From the NCBI GenBank assembly GCA_016721845.1, contig JADKHK010000013.1:1408501-1472500 (forward strand): a stretch of 64,000 nt of DNA. Reading direction: 5' to 3'. This DNA is from Lysobacterales bacterium (GTDB lineage: Bacteria; Pseudomonadota; Gammaproteobacteria; Xanthomonadales; Ahniellaceae). Positions 1-8,052 of the stretch are shown in pieces (the first letter of the stretch is position 1; each line of letters starts with the position of its first letter). Both the position numbers and the translations under genes were made by a program. The notes below the pieces were generated by a model that ran no database searches, was not told where the DNA came from, and was given only the letters and a program-made list of their open reading frames with translations.

Positions 1-1
1 G

Positions 2-568
2 CGGGTTGATCCGACCGCTGCAGTGGCACCAGAACGGATCAACCGCGGCAGCCTCGCCGCCGCGATGCCAGAAGCGGCGTCCTGGTATAGCGAGGGATGG
101 GGTGCGGATTGGCGCAATCGCCTCGACCTGGTCGCGCGCTACTGGCGCCAGGCCGTGATCGAATTCGACGCCATCCGCCAGCAGAATCTGTTGCAGCAGG
201 TCGGACTGGAAGACATGAGCTGGCAGGCACTCGGCGGCGGCCTGCTGATTTTCGGTGGCCTCGGGCTCGCACTCGGTGCCTGGCTCAGCTTGCGCGGACT
301 CGCGCCGCGATCAGGCGACCCGCTGCTGCTCGCCTACCGCCGCTTCAATCAGCGTCTGGCGCGGGCCGGCGTCGCACGCGCCGACAACGAAGGCCCGGTT
401 GCATTCGGCGAACGCGCCGCGACGTCGCTATCGCAGGCAGCCCCGGCCATCCTCGAATTGACGCGCCGTTTCGCCGAGCAACGCTACGGCGAATCCGCGA
501 ACGACGCCGACGCCAGCCATCGGCGCCGGCTGGCTCAGGAGCTGCGAGCCTTCCGGGTACCGCGCTGA
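2..568 (+). CDS. Transglutaminase-like membrane protein, C-terminal part (TgpA/DUF3488-DUF4129 type)
   Basis: This is the 3' end of a larger gene cut by the window edge; about 188 residues are visible in frame 2. It opens with the run RVDPTAAVAPERI, which in TgpA-type proteins follows the periplasmic transglutaminase core. A single membrane segment follows at about visible residues 76-97 (GGGLLIFGGLGLALGAW). The tail is a cytoplasmic helical domain like DUF4129, rich in Arg and Ala. The family consists of inner-membrane proteins with an external transglutaminase-like fold. The catalytic Cys-His-Asp residues lie upstream and cannot be checked here. The gene ends tail to tail with hinT: the two stop codons touch. 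Confidence 0.75.
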   Translation, partial: RVDPTAAVAPERINRGSLAAAMPEAASWYSEGWGADWRNRLDLVARYWRQAVIEFDAIRQQNLLQQVGLEDMSWQALGGGLLIFGGLGLALGAWLSLRGLAPRSGDPLLLAYRRFNQRLARAGVARADNEGPVAFGERAATSLSQAAPAILELTRRFAEQRYGESANDADASHRRRLAQELRAFRVPR

Positions 569-913
569 TCAGCCCGGAGGCCAGGTCAGCTGGCGCCCGG
601 CGAGCAAGTGCAAATGGATGTGGTAGACGCTCTGGCCGCCGTCCGGATTGCAGTTGAAGACGGTGCGGTAACCCGCTTCGGCAAATCCTTCGCGTTGCGC
701 ATAGGCGGCTGCGGCGAGAACGAGCTTGCCGATCATCACGGCGTCGTCGGCGCCGAGATCGTTCAGGGTCGGCACCGCGCGCTTGGGAATGAACAGCACG
801 TGCACCGGCGCCTGCGGCTGGATGTCGCGGAACGCGAGCACCTCATCGTCCTCGTAGACGATGTGCGCCGGAATCTCGCGGCGAATGATCTTGCTGAAGA
901 TGGTGTCGGACAT
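569..913 (-). CDS. hinT: HIT family purine nucleoside phosphoramidase (HinT-like)
   Basis: The 114-residue product is close to the usual length of bacterial HinT. It carries the histidine triad HIHLHLL at residues 98-104 plus the family's N-terminal start SDTIFSKII and the DI.P.AP.H core. The family hydrolyses nucleoside 5'-phosphoramidates and aminoacyl-adenylates in the cytoplasm. A GAGG Shine-Dalgarno precedes the ATG. The gene lies 10 bases downstream of recR on the same strand, so it is probably the last gene of the dnaX-ybaB-recR transcript. Confidence 0.93.
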   Translation of the reverse strand: MSDTIFSKIIRREIPAHIVYEDDEVLAFRDIQPQAPVHVLFIPKRAVPTLNDLGADDAVMIGKLVLAAAAYAQREGFAEAGYRTVFNCNPDGGQSVYHIHLHLLAGRQLTWPPG

Positions 914-923
914 GTGCTGATCC

Positions 924-1526
924 TCAAGTCAGTTCGAGGCGACCGCCGAAGGCATGCGCCAGCGTGCCGCGGTCGATGAATTCGAGTTCCGAGCCAAGCG
1001 GTACGCCGTGCGCCAGCCTGCTCGCGCGCACGCCGGCCTGTTTCGCCATCTGCGACAGGTAGTGCGCCGTGGCTTCGCCTTCCACGGTCGGGTTGGTGGC
1101 GACGATCAATTCGCGTATCTCCCCTTGCGCGAGCCGGCGCGCCAGCGCGTCGAGACCCAGTTCTTCCGGACCCAGGCCATCGAGCGGCGACAATCGGCCC
1201 AGCATCACGAAGTACAGGCCGCGATAACCGGTGGCCTGCTCGATCGCGAGCTGGTCGGTCGGCGACTCGACCACGCAGAGCAGGGTCGCGTCGCGCGACG
1301 GACTGCTGCAGACGTGGCACGTCTCGCGCTCGCTGAAGGTGCGGCAGCGGGTGCAATGGCCAATCTTTTCGGCAGCCAACGCAAGCTGGTGCGCAAGCTT
1401 CTGTGCACCCGGCCGATCACGTTCCAGCAAATGAAAGGCCATGCGCTGCGCCGACTTCGCGCCGACGCCCGGCAGTACGCGCAAGGCGTCGATCAATGCA
1501 TCGAGCAGCGGCGAGGCCGTCGTCAT
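924..1526 (-). CDS. recR: Recombination mediator protein RecR
   Basis: The 200-residue RecR works with RecF and RecO to load RecA on gapped DNA. It shows the helix-hairpin-helix LPGVGAKSAQRMAFHLL near the N terminus, a four-cysteine zinc finger (C58, C61, C70, C73) and a Toprim domain that begins around residue 81 with the conserved glutamate in VVESPTD. The start codon overlaps the ybaB stop by one base (TGATG), which implies translational coupling. The dnaX-ybaB-recR order is widely conserved in proteobacteria. Confidence 0.97.
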   Translation of the reverse strand: MTTASPLLDALIDALRVLPGVGAKSAQRMAFHLLERDRPGAQKLAHQLALAAEKIGHCTRCRTFSERETCHVCSSPSRDATLLCVVESPTDQLAIEQATGYRGLYFVMLGRLSPLDGLGPEELGLDALARRLAQGEIRELIVATNPTVEGEATAHYLSQMAKQAGVRASRLAHGVPLGSELEFIDRGTLAHAFGGRLELT

Positions 1527-1849
1527 CAGAACGGCAGCTTGAATCCGGCCGGCAGGTTCATGCCGCCGGTGACTTCGGCCATGCGAGCGCTCGCCGCCTC
1601 GCCGACCTTGTTCACGGCATCGTTGGTTGCCGCGACGATCAGGTCTTCAAGCATTTCGATGTCGTCGCCGAGCAGGGCCTTGTCGATCTTCACGCGACGC
1701 GCTTCATGGCGCCCGTTCATGGTGACGCTGACCATGCCGCCACCGGCGCTGCCAGTGACCTCGATATTGGCAAGGTCCTCCTGCGCACGCTTCATGTTTT
1801 CCTGCATCTTCTGCGCTTGTTGCATGATGTTGCCGAGGGGTCCGCGCAT
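1526..1849 (-). CDS. ybaB: YbaB/EbfC family nucleoid-associated protein
   Basis: The 107-residue product has the family pattern: a glutamine-rich N-terminal helix (MQQAQKMQENMKRAQEDL), a short beta core with VTGSAGGGMV and the C-terminal motif MNLPAGFKLPF. Members form dimeric tweezers that bind DNA in the nucleoid. The chosen ATG has a clean AAGGAG site, and that site overlaps the TAA stop of dnaX, so translation is coupled. A longer in-frame reading extends into dnaX in another frame and has no support. Confidence 0.95.
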   Translation of the reverse strand: MRGPLGNIMQQAQKMQENMKRAQEDLANIEVTGSAGGGMVSVTMNGRHEARRVKIDKALLGDDIEMLEDLIVAATNDAVNKVGEAASARMAEVTGGMNLPAGFKLPF

Positions 1850-1859
1850 GGGGCGCTCC

Positions 1860-3551
1860 TTAGTCGAGAGGTCGTGTGGAATCGGGGATGATGCGTGCGT
1901 CGAATTCGGCGATGGCACGGACGACGAAGGGATCGGACGCGATCGCCGCATCGGCGGCCATTTCACGTTCGCTCTTCTCGCGTGCGGCGCGTGTCGCGGC
2001 AGTATCGCCCCCGACCTCGGCGGCAAGCTCGACGACGATGCGCGTGCTGCGCCCGTGCGCCGCGAGCAGCGCATCCTGCAGTTTGCGCAGCGCGAATTCG
2101 TTGCGCAGGTGATCGAGGCTGGCCGGCAGCGAGACACGAAGTGCTTCGCCGTCGTCGGCGACGAAGCCGAGGTTGCTCGCGAACTCGCGTGCCGGACCGC
2201 GCAGGTCGGACTGATCGACGAAGTCGAGCCAGGCCGATGCGTCGAATCGCGGCATCGGCGTCGGCGCCGCAACGGGTGCGATCGAGACTGCCGCCGAAGG
2301 CGTCGTCAACGCGGCCCGCGGGGCAGCAGCGGGCTCGGCGACGGGCATCGATGCGATCGGTGCCGACATCGCCGGGCTGCGACCGGACAAGGCCGTCGAC
2401 GCCGGCGATGAAGCGGGTGTCGTCGATGCAGGTCGCTGTGGCATCGCACGGTGTGCCGGTGCATCGCCCACGGCCGGCGCCGGCTGGAAGGCCAGCATGC
2501 GCATCAAGGTCATTTCGAAACCGACGCGCGGACTGGGCGCCAGCGCGAGGTCACGACGACCACTGATCGCCAGCTGATAGAACAACTGCACCGTCTCCGG
2601 CGCCATGCGCTGCGCGAAATCGGCGACCGGCCAGGCGGCATCGCTGGCGGCATTCGGGATCAGTTGCTCGACCTGAATCGCATGCATCGCTTCCGCGAAG
2701 GCATCGAGGATGGTGGCGTAATCCGGCTGGAAATCGGCCGCCTGCTGGATCAGTACAGCCAGTGCCGCCGCATCGTCGCGCAGGATCGCGTCGAGGAAAT
2801 CGGTCACCGCGCCGCGATCGATGGTGCCGAGCATGGTCCGCACTTCGGACGCGACCAGCTTGCCGCCGCCGAACGCGATGGCCTGGTCGAGCAGGCTCAA
2901 CGCATCGCGCAGGCTGCCATTGCCGCCACGCGCGATCTCGCGCACCGATTCCGGATCGTGTTCGACCTGCTCGGCGGCGAGGATGCGATCGACCTGGAAC
3001 ACAATCTGCTCGACGGTCAGCCGCTTGAGGTTGAACTGCAGGCAGCGCGACAGCACGGTCACCGGCAGTTTCTGCGGATCGGTGGTTGCGAGCAGGAACT
3101 TGGCGTGACCGGGCGGTTCTTCCAGCGTCTTCAGCAGCGCGTTGAACGCGCTCTTCGACAGCATGTGCACTTCGTCGATCAGATAGACCTTGTAGCGACC
3201 GCGCGCGGGCATGTATTGCGCGTTCTCGATCAGTTCGCGCACGTCATCGACGCCGGTGTTGCTGGCGGCGTCGATTTCCAGCAGGTCGAAGAAGCGGCCG
3301 CCGTCGACATCGGTGCAGATCGAGCAGACGCCGCAGGGTTCAGCCGAGGTGCCGCGTTCGCAGTTCAGCGACTTCGCGAAGATCCGCGCGATCGTGGTCT
3401 TGCCGACGCCGCGGGTGCCGGTGAACAGGAATGCGTGATGGATGCGACCGCTGTCCAGCGCATGGCTGAGCGCGCGGACCACGTGCTCCTGTCCGACCAG
3501 CTCGGCAAAACGCTTCGGACGCCATTTGCGGGCGAGAACCTGATACGACAT
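1860..3551 (-). CDS. dnaX: DNA polymerase III subunit gamma/tau
   Basis: The clamp-loader ATPase subunit, 563 residues from the start MSYQVLARKWRP. Visible features are Walker A GTRGVGKT (45-52), the zinc ligands C64, C73, C76 and C79, Walker B with DEVH (126-129) and the SRC sensor motif. A Pro/Ala-rich linker follows at about 380-450, then a C-terminal tau-like domain (WLDFVDQS...LRGPAREFASNLGF). An upstream in-frame extension was rejected because homology begins at MSYQV. I find no A-rich slippery heptamer of the E. coli kind, so a short gamma product is not evident from sequence. Confidence 0.97.
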   Translation of the reverse strand: MSYQVLARKWRPKRFAELVGQEHVVRALSHALDSGRIHHAFLFTGTRGVGKTTIARIFAKSLNCERGTSAEPCGVCSICTDVDGGRFFDLLEIDAASNTGVDDVRELIENAQYMPARGRYKVYLIDEVHMLSKSAFNALLKTLEEPPGHAKFLLATTDPQKLPVTVLSRCLQFNLKRLTVEQIVFQVDRILAAEQVEHDPESVREIARGGNGSLRDALSLLDQAIAFGGGKLVASEVRTMLGTIDRGAVTDFLDAILRDDAAALAVLIQQAADFQPDYATILDAFAEAMHAIQVEQLIPNAASDAAWPVADFAQRMAPETVQLFYQLAISGRRDLALAPSPRVGFEMTLMRMLAFQPAPAVGDAPAHRAMPQRPASTTPASSPASTALSGRSPAMSAPIASMPVAEPAAAPRAALTTPSAAVSIAPVAAPTPMPRFDASAWLDFVDQSDLRGPAREFASNLGFVADDGEALRVSLPASLDHLRNEFALRKLQDALLAAHGRSTRIVVELAAEVGGDTAATRAAREKSEREMAADAAIASDPFVVRAIAEFDARIIPDSTRPLD

Positions 3552-3610
3552 CGCGGCACCGGTGGGGGATGCGCATTGTGCCAACCCCGGCCGCCCGCGA
3601 CCAGTTGAAC

Positions 3611-3639
3611 TTGAGCCACGCGGCACTTGCGGCTACAGT
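3611..3639 (+). promoter_or_regulatory. Sigma-70-type promoter for tRNA-Ser(GGA)
   Basis: TTGAGC and TACAGT are separated by exactly 17 bases, followed by a GC-rich discriminator (GCGCGGCCC), about 43 bases before the mature tRNA. The arrangement fits a stringently controlled stable-RNA promoter. It lies in the gap between dnaX and the tRNA. Confidence 0.65.
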
Positions 3640-3681
3640 GCGCGGCCCTTTCCGGCGAGAATGCTTCGGAAAGGTTCCAGT

Positions 3682-3774
3682 GGAGCGATGTCCGAGCGGT
3701 TGAAGGAGCACGCCTGGAAAGTGTGTATACGGCTAAACCCCGTATCGAGGGTTCGAATCCCTCTCGCTCCGCCA
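3682..3774 (+). tRNA. tRNA-Ser (anticodon GGA)
   Basis: A class II tRNA with a seven-base-pair acceptor stem (GGAGCGA with TCGCTCC), anticodon loop CTGGAAA, a long variable arm, T loop TTCGAAT and an encoded GCCA end. It reads UCC and UCU codons. It stands alone, on the strand opposite the flanking protein genes and just upstream of the SRP RNA. Confidence 0.96.
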
Positions 3775-3794
3775 GCTTTACCCCGTCTTTCGAT

Positions 3795-3905
<111 letters not shown>

Positions 3906-3943
3906 GCTCTCTGCCCAGTGAGCGCACCTGCGGGTTCGTTCCA

Positions 3944-4951
3944 TCAAGCCCAGGTCACCACTTCGCGCAACACCGTCGTGGCATACGCGCCTGCGGGTAG
4001 CGTAAAGCGCGCGATGAGGTCGGGGCCGTCGAAATCGCAGTGGAAATCGCGGGCCATCAGGCGCAGGGAACGGCGTTCCTGATCGAGGCCGGCGGCGACG
4101 AGGCCGGCGCAGAGTTCGGGATGGGCGTCGAACACACCGGATTCGAGCGCGCGCACCGCATCGGTCGAGCGCAAGTCGCCGCGGCCGAACATCGGGCCGG
4201 TGGGATGGATATCGCCGCGGGCGACGCGATCGCGCAACTCGTCGGTCGTCGACTCGGGGCCGAAGATGGCGGAACGTCCGTCGAGCTGGAACACGTCACC
4301 GTCGAGTGCGCGTTGCCACGAGCCATCTGCGACACGCGCCGCCAACACTGCATTGAACAGTTCCGAACGTGCGGCGCTGAGCAGTATCGAGCGCTCGGCG
4401 CGTTCAACACGTTTTCCGGCGAACATCGCCAGCGCCTTGTCGACATTGCCGCCGCCTCGCCCGAAGCGTTGTTCTCCGAAATAATTCGGTACGCCAAGGG
4501 CCGCGATCGCGGCGATGCATTCGCCGGCGCGAGCGCGATCCCCATCGATCTCGCGCATCCGGATCACGAAGGCATTGCCGCGCAAGGCGCCGCGCTGGAT
4601 CTTGCGTGCATGCCGCTGCGCGGACAACACCGTCACGCCCTCGATCGCGCACTGCGACCAGTCGCTGTCCCTGCCCTTCTTCGCCAGCACCGAAAACGAT
4701 TGCCGCGTCACCGCATGGCGGTCCTTCATGCCGGCATAACCGACATCGCGCTCGGTCACGCCCGCGAACGCGGCCAGTTGCTTCGCGACGAATCCGGTAT
4801 TCGCACCGCGCTTTTCGATATGCACCAGCCAGTGCTCGCCACTGCCAGTAGCTTCGAAGCCGAGCTGTTCGTCAACGAAAAAGTCTTCGGCTTCAGCGCG
4901 CAAACGGCCGCGCAGCGGCGCACCGCCATGCGCAAACGGCAACTCGCTCAT
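3944..4951 (-). CDS. truD: tRNA pseudouridine(13) synthase TruD
   Basis: The 335-residue enzyme isomerises U13 in tRNA-Glu. The catalytic-aspartate motif GYAGMKDRHAVTRQ (Asp77) and the family signature region RNPKRIQRG-like (ARKIQRGALRGNAF) are visible. The start overlaps the ispF stop by four bases (ATGA), which fixes the ATG and shows coupling. It is the last gene of the eno-ftsB-ispD-ispF-truD unit. A much longer in-frame upstream extension would run through ispF and is not real. Confidence 0.96.
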   Translation of the reverse strand: MSELPFAHGGAPLRGRLRAEAEDFFVDEQLGFEATGSGEHWLVHIEKRGANTGFVAKQLAAFAGVTERDVGYAGMKDRHAVTRQSFSVLAKKGRDSDWSQCAIEGVTVLSAQRHARKIQRGALRGNAFVIRMREIDGDRARAGECIAAIAALGVPNYFGEQRFGRGGGNVDKALAMFAGKRVERAERSILLSAARSELFNAVLAARVADGSWQRALDGDVFQLDGRSAIFGPESTTDELRDRVARGDIHPTGPMFGRGDLRSTDAVRALESGVFDAHPELCAGLVAAGLDQERRSLRLMARDFHCDFDGPDLIARFTLPAGAYATTVLREVVTWA

Positions 4952-5433
4952 CGCAGGATCCGGTCGAGCAGGACCACGGCTTCTGCAGCCAAACCTTCGC
5001 GGCGGCCGATGTAGCCGAGCTTCTCGGTGGTCGTCGCCTTCACGGAAATGCGCTCGATTTCGATACCGAGTTCGGTCGCGATCGCGGCACGCATGGCATC
5101 GCGGTGCGGCCCGATCTTCGGCGCCTCGGCCAGCACGGTGATGTCGGCATTGCTGACGTGCCAGCCGCGTTCGTGCAGCAGTGCCGCGCAATGGCGAACG
5201 AACACGCGGCTATCGCAGTCTTTCCAGCGCGGATCGGACGGCGGGAAATGCTGGCCGATATCGCCCAGCGCCAGCGCGCCGAGCAAGGCGTCGCAAAGCG
5301 CGTGCAACACCACATCGCCGTCGGAATGGGCATCGATGCCGCGATCGTGCGGCAGGCGAACGCCGCCCAGCATCACGTGGTCGCCGTCCTTGAACGCATG
5401 CACGTCGATACCGTGGCCGATGCGATGGGTCAT
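4948..5433 (-). CDS. ispF: 2-C-methyl-D-erythritol 2,4-cyclodiphosphate synthase
   Basis: This enzyme of the MEP isoprenoid pathway converts CDP-ME-2-phosphate to the cyclic diphosphate. The 161 residues are the usual length. The metal ligands Asp10, His12 and His44 sit in GHGIDVHAF and HSDGDVVLHALCDALLGA, and the tail ends with KATTTEKLGYIGRREG. It overlaps both neighbours by four bases (ispD upstream, truD downstream). Confidence 0.97.
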   Translation of the reverse strand: MTHRIGHGIDVHAFKDGDHVMLGGVRLPHDRGIDAHSDGDVVLHALCDALLGALALGDIGQHFPPSDPRWKDCDSRVFVRHCAALLHERGWHVSNADITVLAEAPKIGPHRDAMRAAIATELGIEIERISVKATTTEKLGYIGRREGLAAEAVVLLDRILR

Positions 5434-6125
5434 GCCGGCGAGGTCAGAATGAATTCGGCCAGTGCGAGATCGTGCAGCGTCGTGACCTTGATGTTGTCGT
5501 CGGCGCCGACCACGAGCAGCGGATGTCCACCCACGCGTTCGATCGCCGAGGCTTCATCGGTCACGGCCGCAGCACTGACGGCGTCGGCGAGTGCACCACG
5601 CAGGGCCATGCGCAGACGACCGAAGCGGAACAGTTGCGGCGTCAATGCACGCCACAGTTCGGCGCGGTTTTCGCTGCGTTCGATGCGACCACCTGCAGCA
5701 CCCCGCTTGATGGTGTCCCGCATCGGTGCCGCGAGAATGGCGCCGTCATCGTGACGCGTGCCCTGCTCGATCAGCGCGTCGATGTCGCCATGACGAATGC
5801 ACGGGCGCGCGGCATCATGGACCATGACCCAGTCCGAATCGGCGACGGTACCGACCAGCGCATCCAGCGCCGCCAGTACCGATTGCGCGCGCTCCTCGCC
5901 ACCGATGCAGGTCCGCACCGGCTTGCCTTCGAGTTCGTCGATGCCCGGCCAGTGCGGGTCGTCTTTCGCCAATGCCACCATCAGCCCGGAAACTCGAGGA
6001 TGCGCGGCGAGGCGATCGAGCGTGCGCACGATCATCGGCTCGGACACGAGCGGTGCATACTGCTTCGGCAAGGCCGCGCCGAAGCGCTGTCCGCGTCCCG
6101 CGGCGGGAACCACACACCAGATCAT
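5430..6125 (-). CDS. ispD: 2-C-methyl-D-erythritol 4-phosphate cytidylyltransferase
   Basis: Transfers CMP from CTP to MEP, two steps before IspF. The 231-residue product has the nucleotidyltransferase signature VVPAAGRGQRFG...PKQY at the N terminus and VMVHDAARPC in the middle. The ispD-ispF pair sits next to ftsB, as in many gammaproteobacteria. Start and stop codons overlap those of ftsB and ispF by four bases. Confidence 0.97.
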   Translation of the reverse strand: MIWCVVPAAGRGQRFGAALPKQYAPLVSEPMIVRTLDRLAAHPRVSGLMVALAKDDPHWPGIDELEGKPVRTCIGGEERAQSVLAALDALVGTVADSDWVMVHDAARPCIRHGDIDALIEQGTRHDDGAILAAPMRDTIKRGAAGGRIERSENRAELWRALTPQLFRFGRLRMALRGALADAVSAAAVTDEASAIERVGGHPLLVVGADDNIKVTTLHDLALAEFILTSPA

Positions 6126-6436
6126 TCGTTCTCCTTGGCCGGTGGTTCCGGCTCGATCACCTGATAAAACACTTCACCGGGCTTGATCATGCCAAGTTCG
6201 CTGCGCGCGCGTTCCTCGATCGCCTCGGTACCGGACTTCAAGTCCTCGACCTCGGCCGCGAGCGCATCGTTGCGCTTGTGCAACTCTGCGTTTTCACGCT
6301 TTTGCGTCGCGACACGCTCCTGCAGATGCTGCACCTCGGGTCGCCCGCCCTGACCGAACCACAACTTGGCCTGCAGGCCGATCAGCAAGAGGATCAGCCC
6401 GACAATCAGCCAGCGATACGGATGGCGCAGCTTCAC
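6122..6436 (-). CDS. ftsB: Cell division protein FtsB
   Basis: A 104-residue bitopic protein of the FtsQBL divisome complex. It has a short basic N terminus, one membrane helix (WLIVGLILLLIGLQAKLWFG, about residues 8-27) and then a periplasmic coiled coil (LQERVATQKRENAELHKRNDAL) ending in the conserved E.ARSELGMIKPGE.FY motif. The start codon is GTG. It lies 9 bases downstream of eno and overlaps ispD by four bases. Confidence 0.94.
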   Translation of the reverse strand: MKLRHPYRWLIVGLILLLIGLQAKLWFGQGGRPEVQHLQERVATQKRENAELHKRNDALAAEVEDLKSGTEAIEERARSELGMIKPGEVFYQVIEPEPPAKENE

Positions 6437-6445
6437 CGATGCGGA

Positions 6446-7738
6446 TTACTTGAACGCCGGCAGGCTGACGAATGCCGACCGACCCGCATACCGCGCCGTC
6501 GCACCGAGCGCTTCTTCGATGCGCAGCAGCTGGTTGTACTTGGCGACACGATCGGTACGGCACAGCGAGCCGGTCTTGATCTGCGTCGCTGTGGTCGCAA
6601 CGGCGAGATCGGCGATGGTCGTGTCCTCGGTCTCGCCGGAACGATGCGAAATGACGGCGGCATAACGGTTCGCATGCGCCATCGCGATGGCGTCCAGCGT
6701 TTCGCTGAGCGTGCCGATCTGGTTGACCTTGATCAGGATGGCGTTGGCGATCCCCTTGTCGATGCCCTCGCGCAGGATCTTCGGATTGGTCACGAACAGG
6801 TCGTCGCCGACCAGTTGCACCGTGGCACCCAGGCGTTCGGTCTGGAGTTTCCAGCCGTCCCAATCGCCCTCGGCCATGCCGTCCTCGATCGACACGATCG
6901 GGTATTTCGCGCACCAGCCGGCGTAGAACTCGACCATCTGCTCCGACGTGAGCTTCTTGCCTTCGCCGGTCAGGTGGTACTTGCCGTCGTCCTTGTGGAA
7001 TTCCGACGCGGCGGCATCGAGTGCCAGCCACACGTCCTCGCCAGCCTTGTAGCCGGCCTTCGCGACCGCTTCGAGAATGGTCTCGATCGCTTCCTCGTTT
7101 GAGCGCAGGTCCGGCGCGAAGCCGCCTTCGTCGCCGACCGCCGTCGCGAGCCCACGGCCTTTCAGCACCGATTTCAACGCGTGGAAAATTTCGGTGCCGC
7201 AGCGCAGCGCTTCGGAGAAGCTCCCGAGGCCGGCCGGCATGACCATGAATTCCTGCAGGTCGACGTTGTTGTCGGCATGCGCACCACCGTTGATGATGTT
7301 CATCATCGGCACCGGCAATACCGCTTCACGCGCGCCGGCGAGATGACGCCACAGCGGCAGGCCCTTGGCGGCGGCAACCGCGTGAGCGTTCGCCATCGAC
7401 ACCGCGAGCAGCGCGTTCGCGCCCAACTTTCCCTTGTTCTCGGTGCCGTCGAGCGCGATCAGCGTGTCATCCAGACCGCGCTGGTCGGCGGCATCGCGGC
7501 CGGCGATGGCGGCGCGAATCGTGTCGTTGACGTTCGCGACCGCCTTGCGCACGCCCTTGCCGAGGTAACGCGTCTTGTCACCGTCGCGCAGCTCCACGGC
7601 CTCGCGCGAACCCGTCGAGGCACCGCTCGGCACCGCAGCGCGGCCGATCTGGCCGGATTCCAGCGTGACTTCGGCTTCCAGGGTCGGGTTGCCGCGCGAA
7701 TCGAGGATTTCGCGCGCATGCACATGACGAATCTTCAT
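6446..7738 (-). CDS. eno: Enolase
   Basis: The glycolytic and RNA-degradosome-associated enzyme, 430 residues from MKIRHVHAREILDSRGNPT. The catalytic signature SIEDGMAEGDWDGW, the metal-binding region LVGDDLFVTN and the C-terminal SHRSGETEDTTIADLAVA are present. The start was set at the MKIRHV ATG, because the 24 upstream in-frame residues have no family counterpart; the Shine-Dalgarno is weak. It heads the ftsB-ispD-ispF-truD run. The usual partners kdsA and pyrG are elsewhere in this window (60179-62649). Confidence 0.97.
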   Translation of the reverse strand: MKIRHVHAREILDSRGNPTLEAEVTLESGQIGRAAVPSGASTGSREAVELRDGDKTRYLGKGVRKAVANVNDTIRAAIAGRDAADQRGLDDTLIALDGTENKGKLGANALLAVSMANAHAVAAAKGLPLWRHLAGAREAVLPVPMMNIINGGAHADNNVDLQEFMVMPAGLGSFSEALRCGTEIFHALKSVLKGRGLATAVGDEGGFAPDLRSNEEAIETILEAVAKAGYKAGEDVWLALDAAASEFHKDDGKYHLTGEGKKLTSEQMVEFYAGWCAKYPIVSIEDGMAEGDWDGWKLQTERLGATVQLVGDDLFVTNPKILREGIDKGIANAILIKVNQIGTLSETLDAIAMAHANRYAAVISHRSGETEDTTIADLAVATTATQIKTGSLCRTDRVAKYNQLLRIEEALGATARYAGRSAFVSLPAFK

Positions 7739-7813
7739 CGGGTCCACGGCCTCAAAAAAGGGCGCGTAGATTAGCAGGGATGTCCCGCCAAGGCCTCGGA
7801 TTCCCGGCACAAT

Positions 7814-7990
7814 TCAGGTGCTTGCAGCCCTCAGCCCACGTCTGATCATGGCGCTGGCGAACGGAATCGCGACCAGCCAGAGCAACGCCGGCCCGACGGG
7901 CGTGCGTGCCCCGAGCAGGTCCGGGGCAGATACCGCGAGCAGCAGGCCGGCAACGGCCCAGGCGCAGAACGGACAGATGGATTGGGACAT
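7814..7990 (-). CDS. Small two-helix membrane protein with a CPFC motif (58 aa)
   Basis: I do not recognise a family. The ORF starts with ATG behind a good GAGGAG site (7 bases spacing) and encodes 58 residues: MSQSICPFCAWAVAG, then two hydrophobic stretches (about 10-22 and 34-50) split by a short loop with DLLGARTP, and a basic tail (MIRRGLRAAST). The CPFC pair lies at the membrane face and could bind metal or be redox active; that is inference. It sits in the 320-base gap between the WYL regulator and eno on the same strand and is under 60 codons, so automated callers may miss it. Confidence 0.6.
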   Translation of the reverse strand: MSQSICPFCAWAVAGLLLAVSAPDLLGARTPVGPALLWLVAIPFASAMIRRGLRAAST

Positions 7991-8029
7991 TGCGGGCTCC
8001 TCGATGCGTGGCGAGGAGCTTCGCCGGGC

Positions 8030-8052
8030 CCCGTCTCAGCGCGCGAGACGGG
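8030..8052 (-). terminator. Hairpin directly after the WYL regulator stop codon
   Basis: CCCGTCTC and GAGACGGG pair across a 7-base loop, abutting the regulator's stop codon on the minus strand. No T-run follows, so it may be an attenuator or an RNA-stabilising stem rather than an efficient terminator. The ribosome site of the 58-aa gene lies a little further downstream. Confidence 0.4.

Noticed and set aside
954..2411. 485-codon plus-strand open frame across recR/ybaB/dnaX
   Set aside because: Antisense shadow of three well-supported genes; Arg-rich, low-complexity translation with no family pattern, as expected in GC-rich DNA.
1860..3551. Programmed frameshift in dnaX for a gamma product
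   Set aside because: No A-rich slippery heptamer or downstream stem of the known kind could be found in the linker region.
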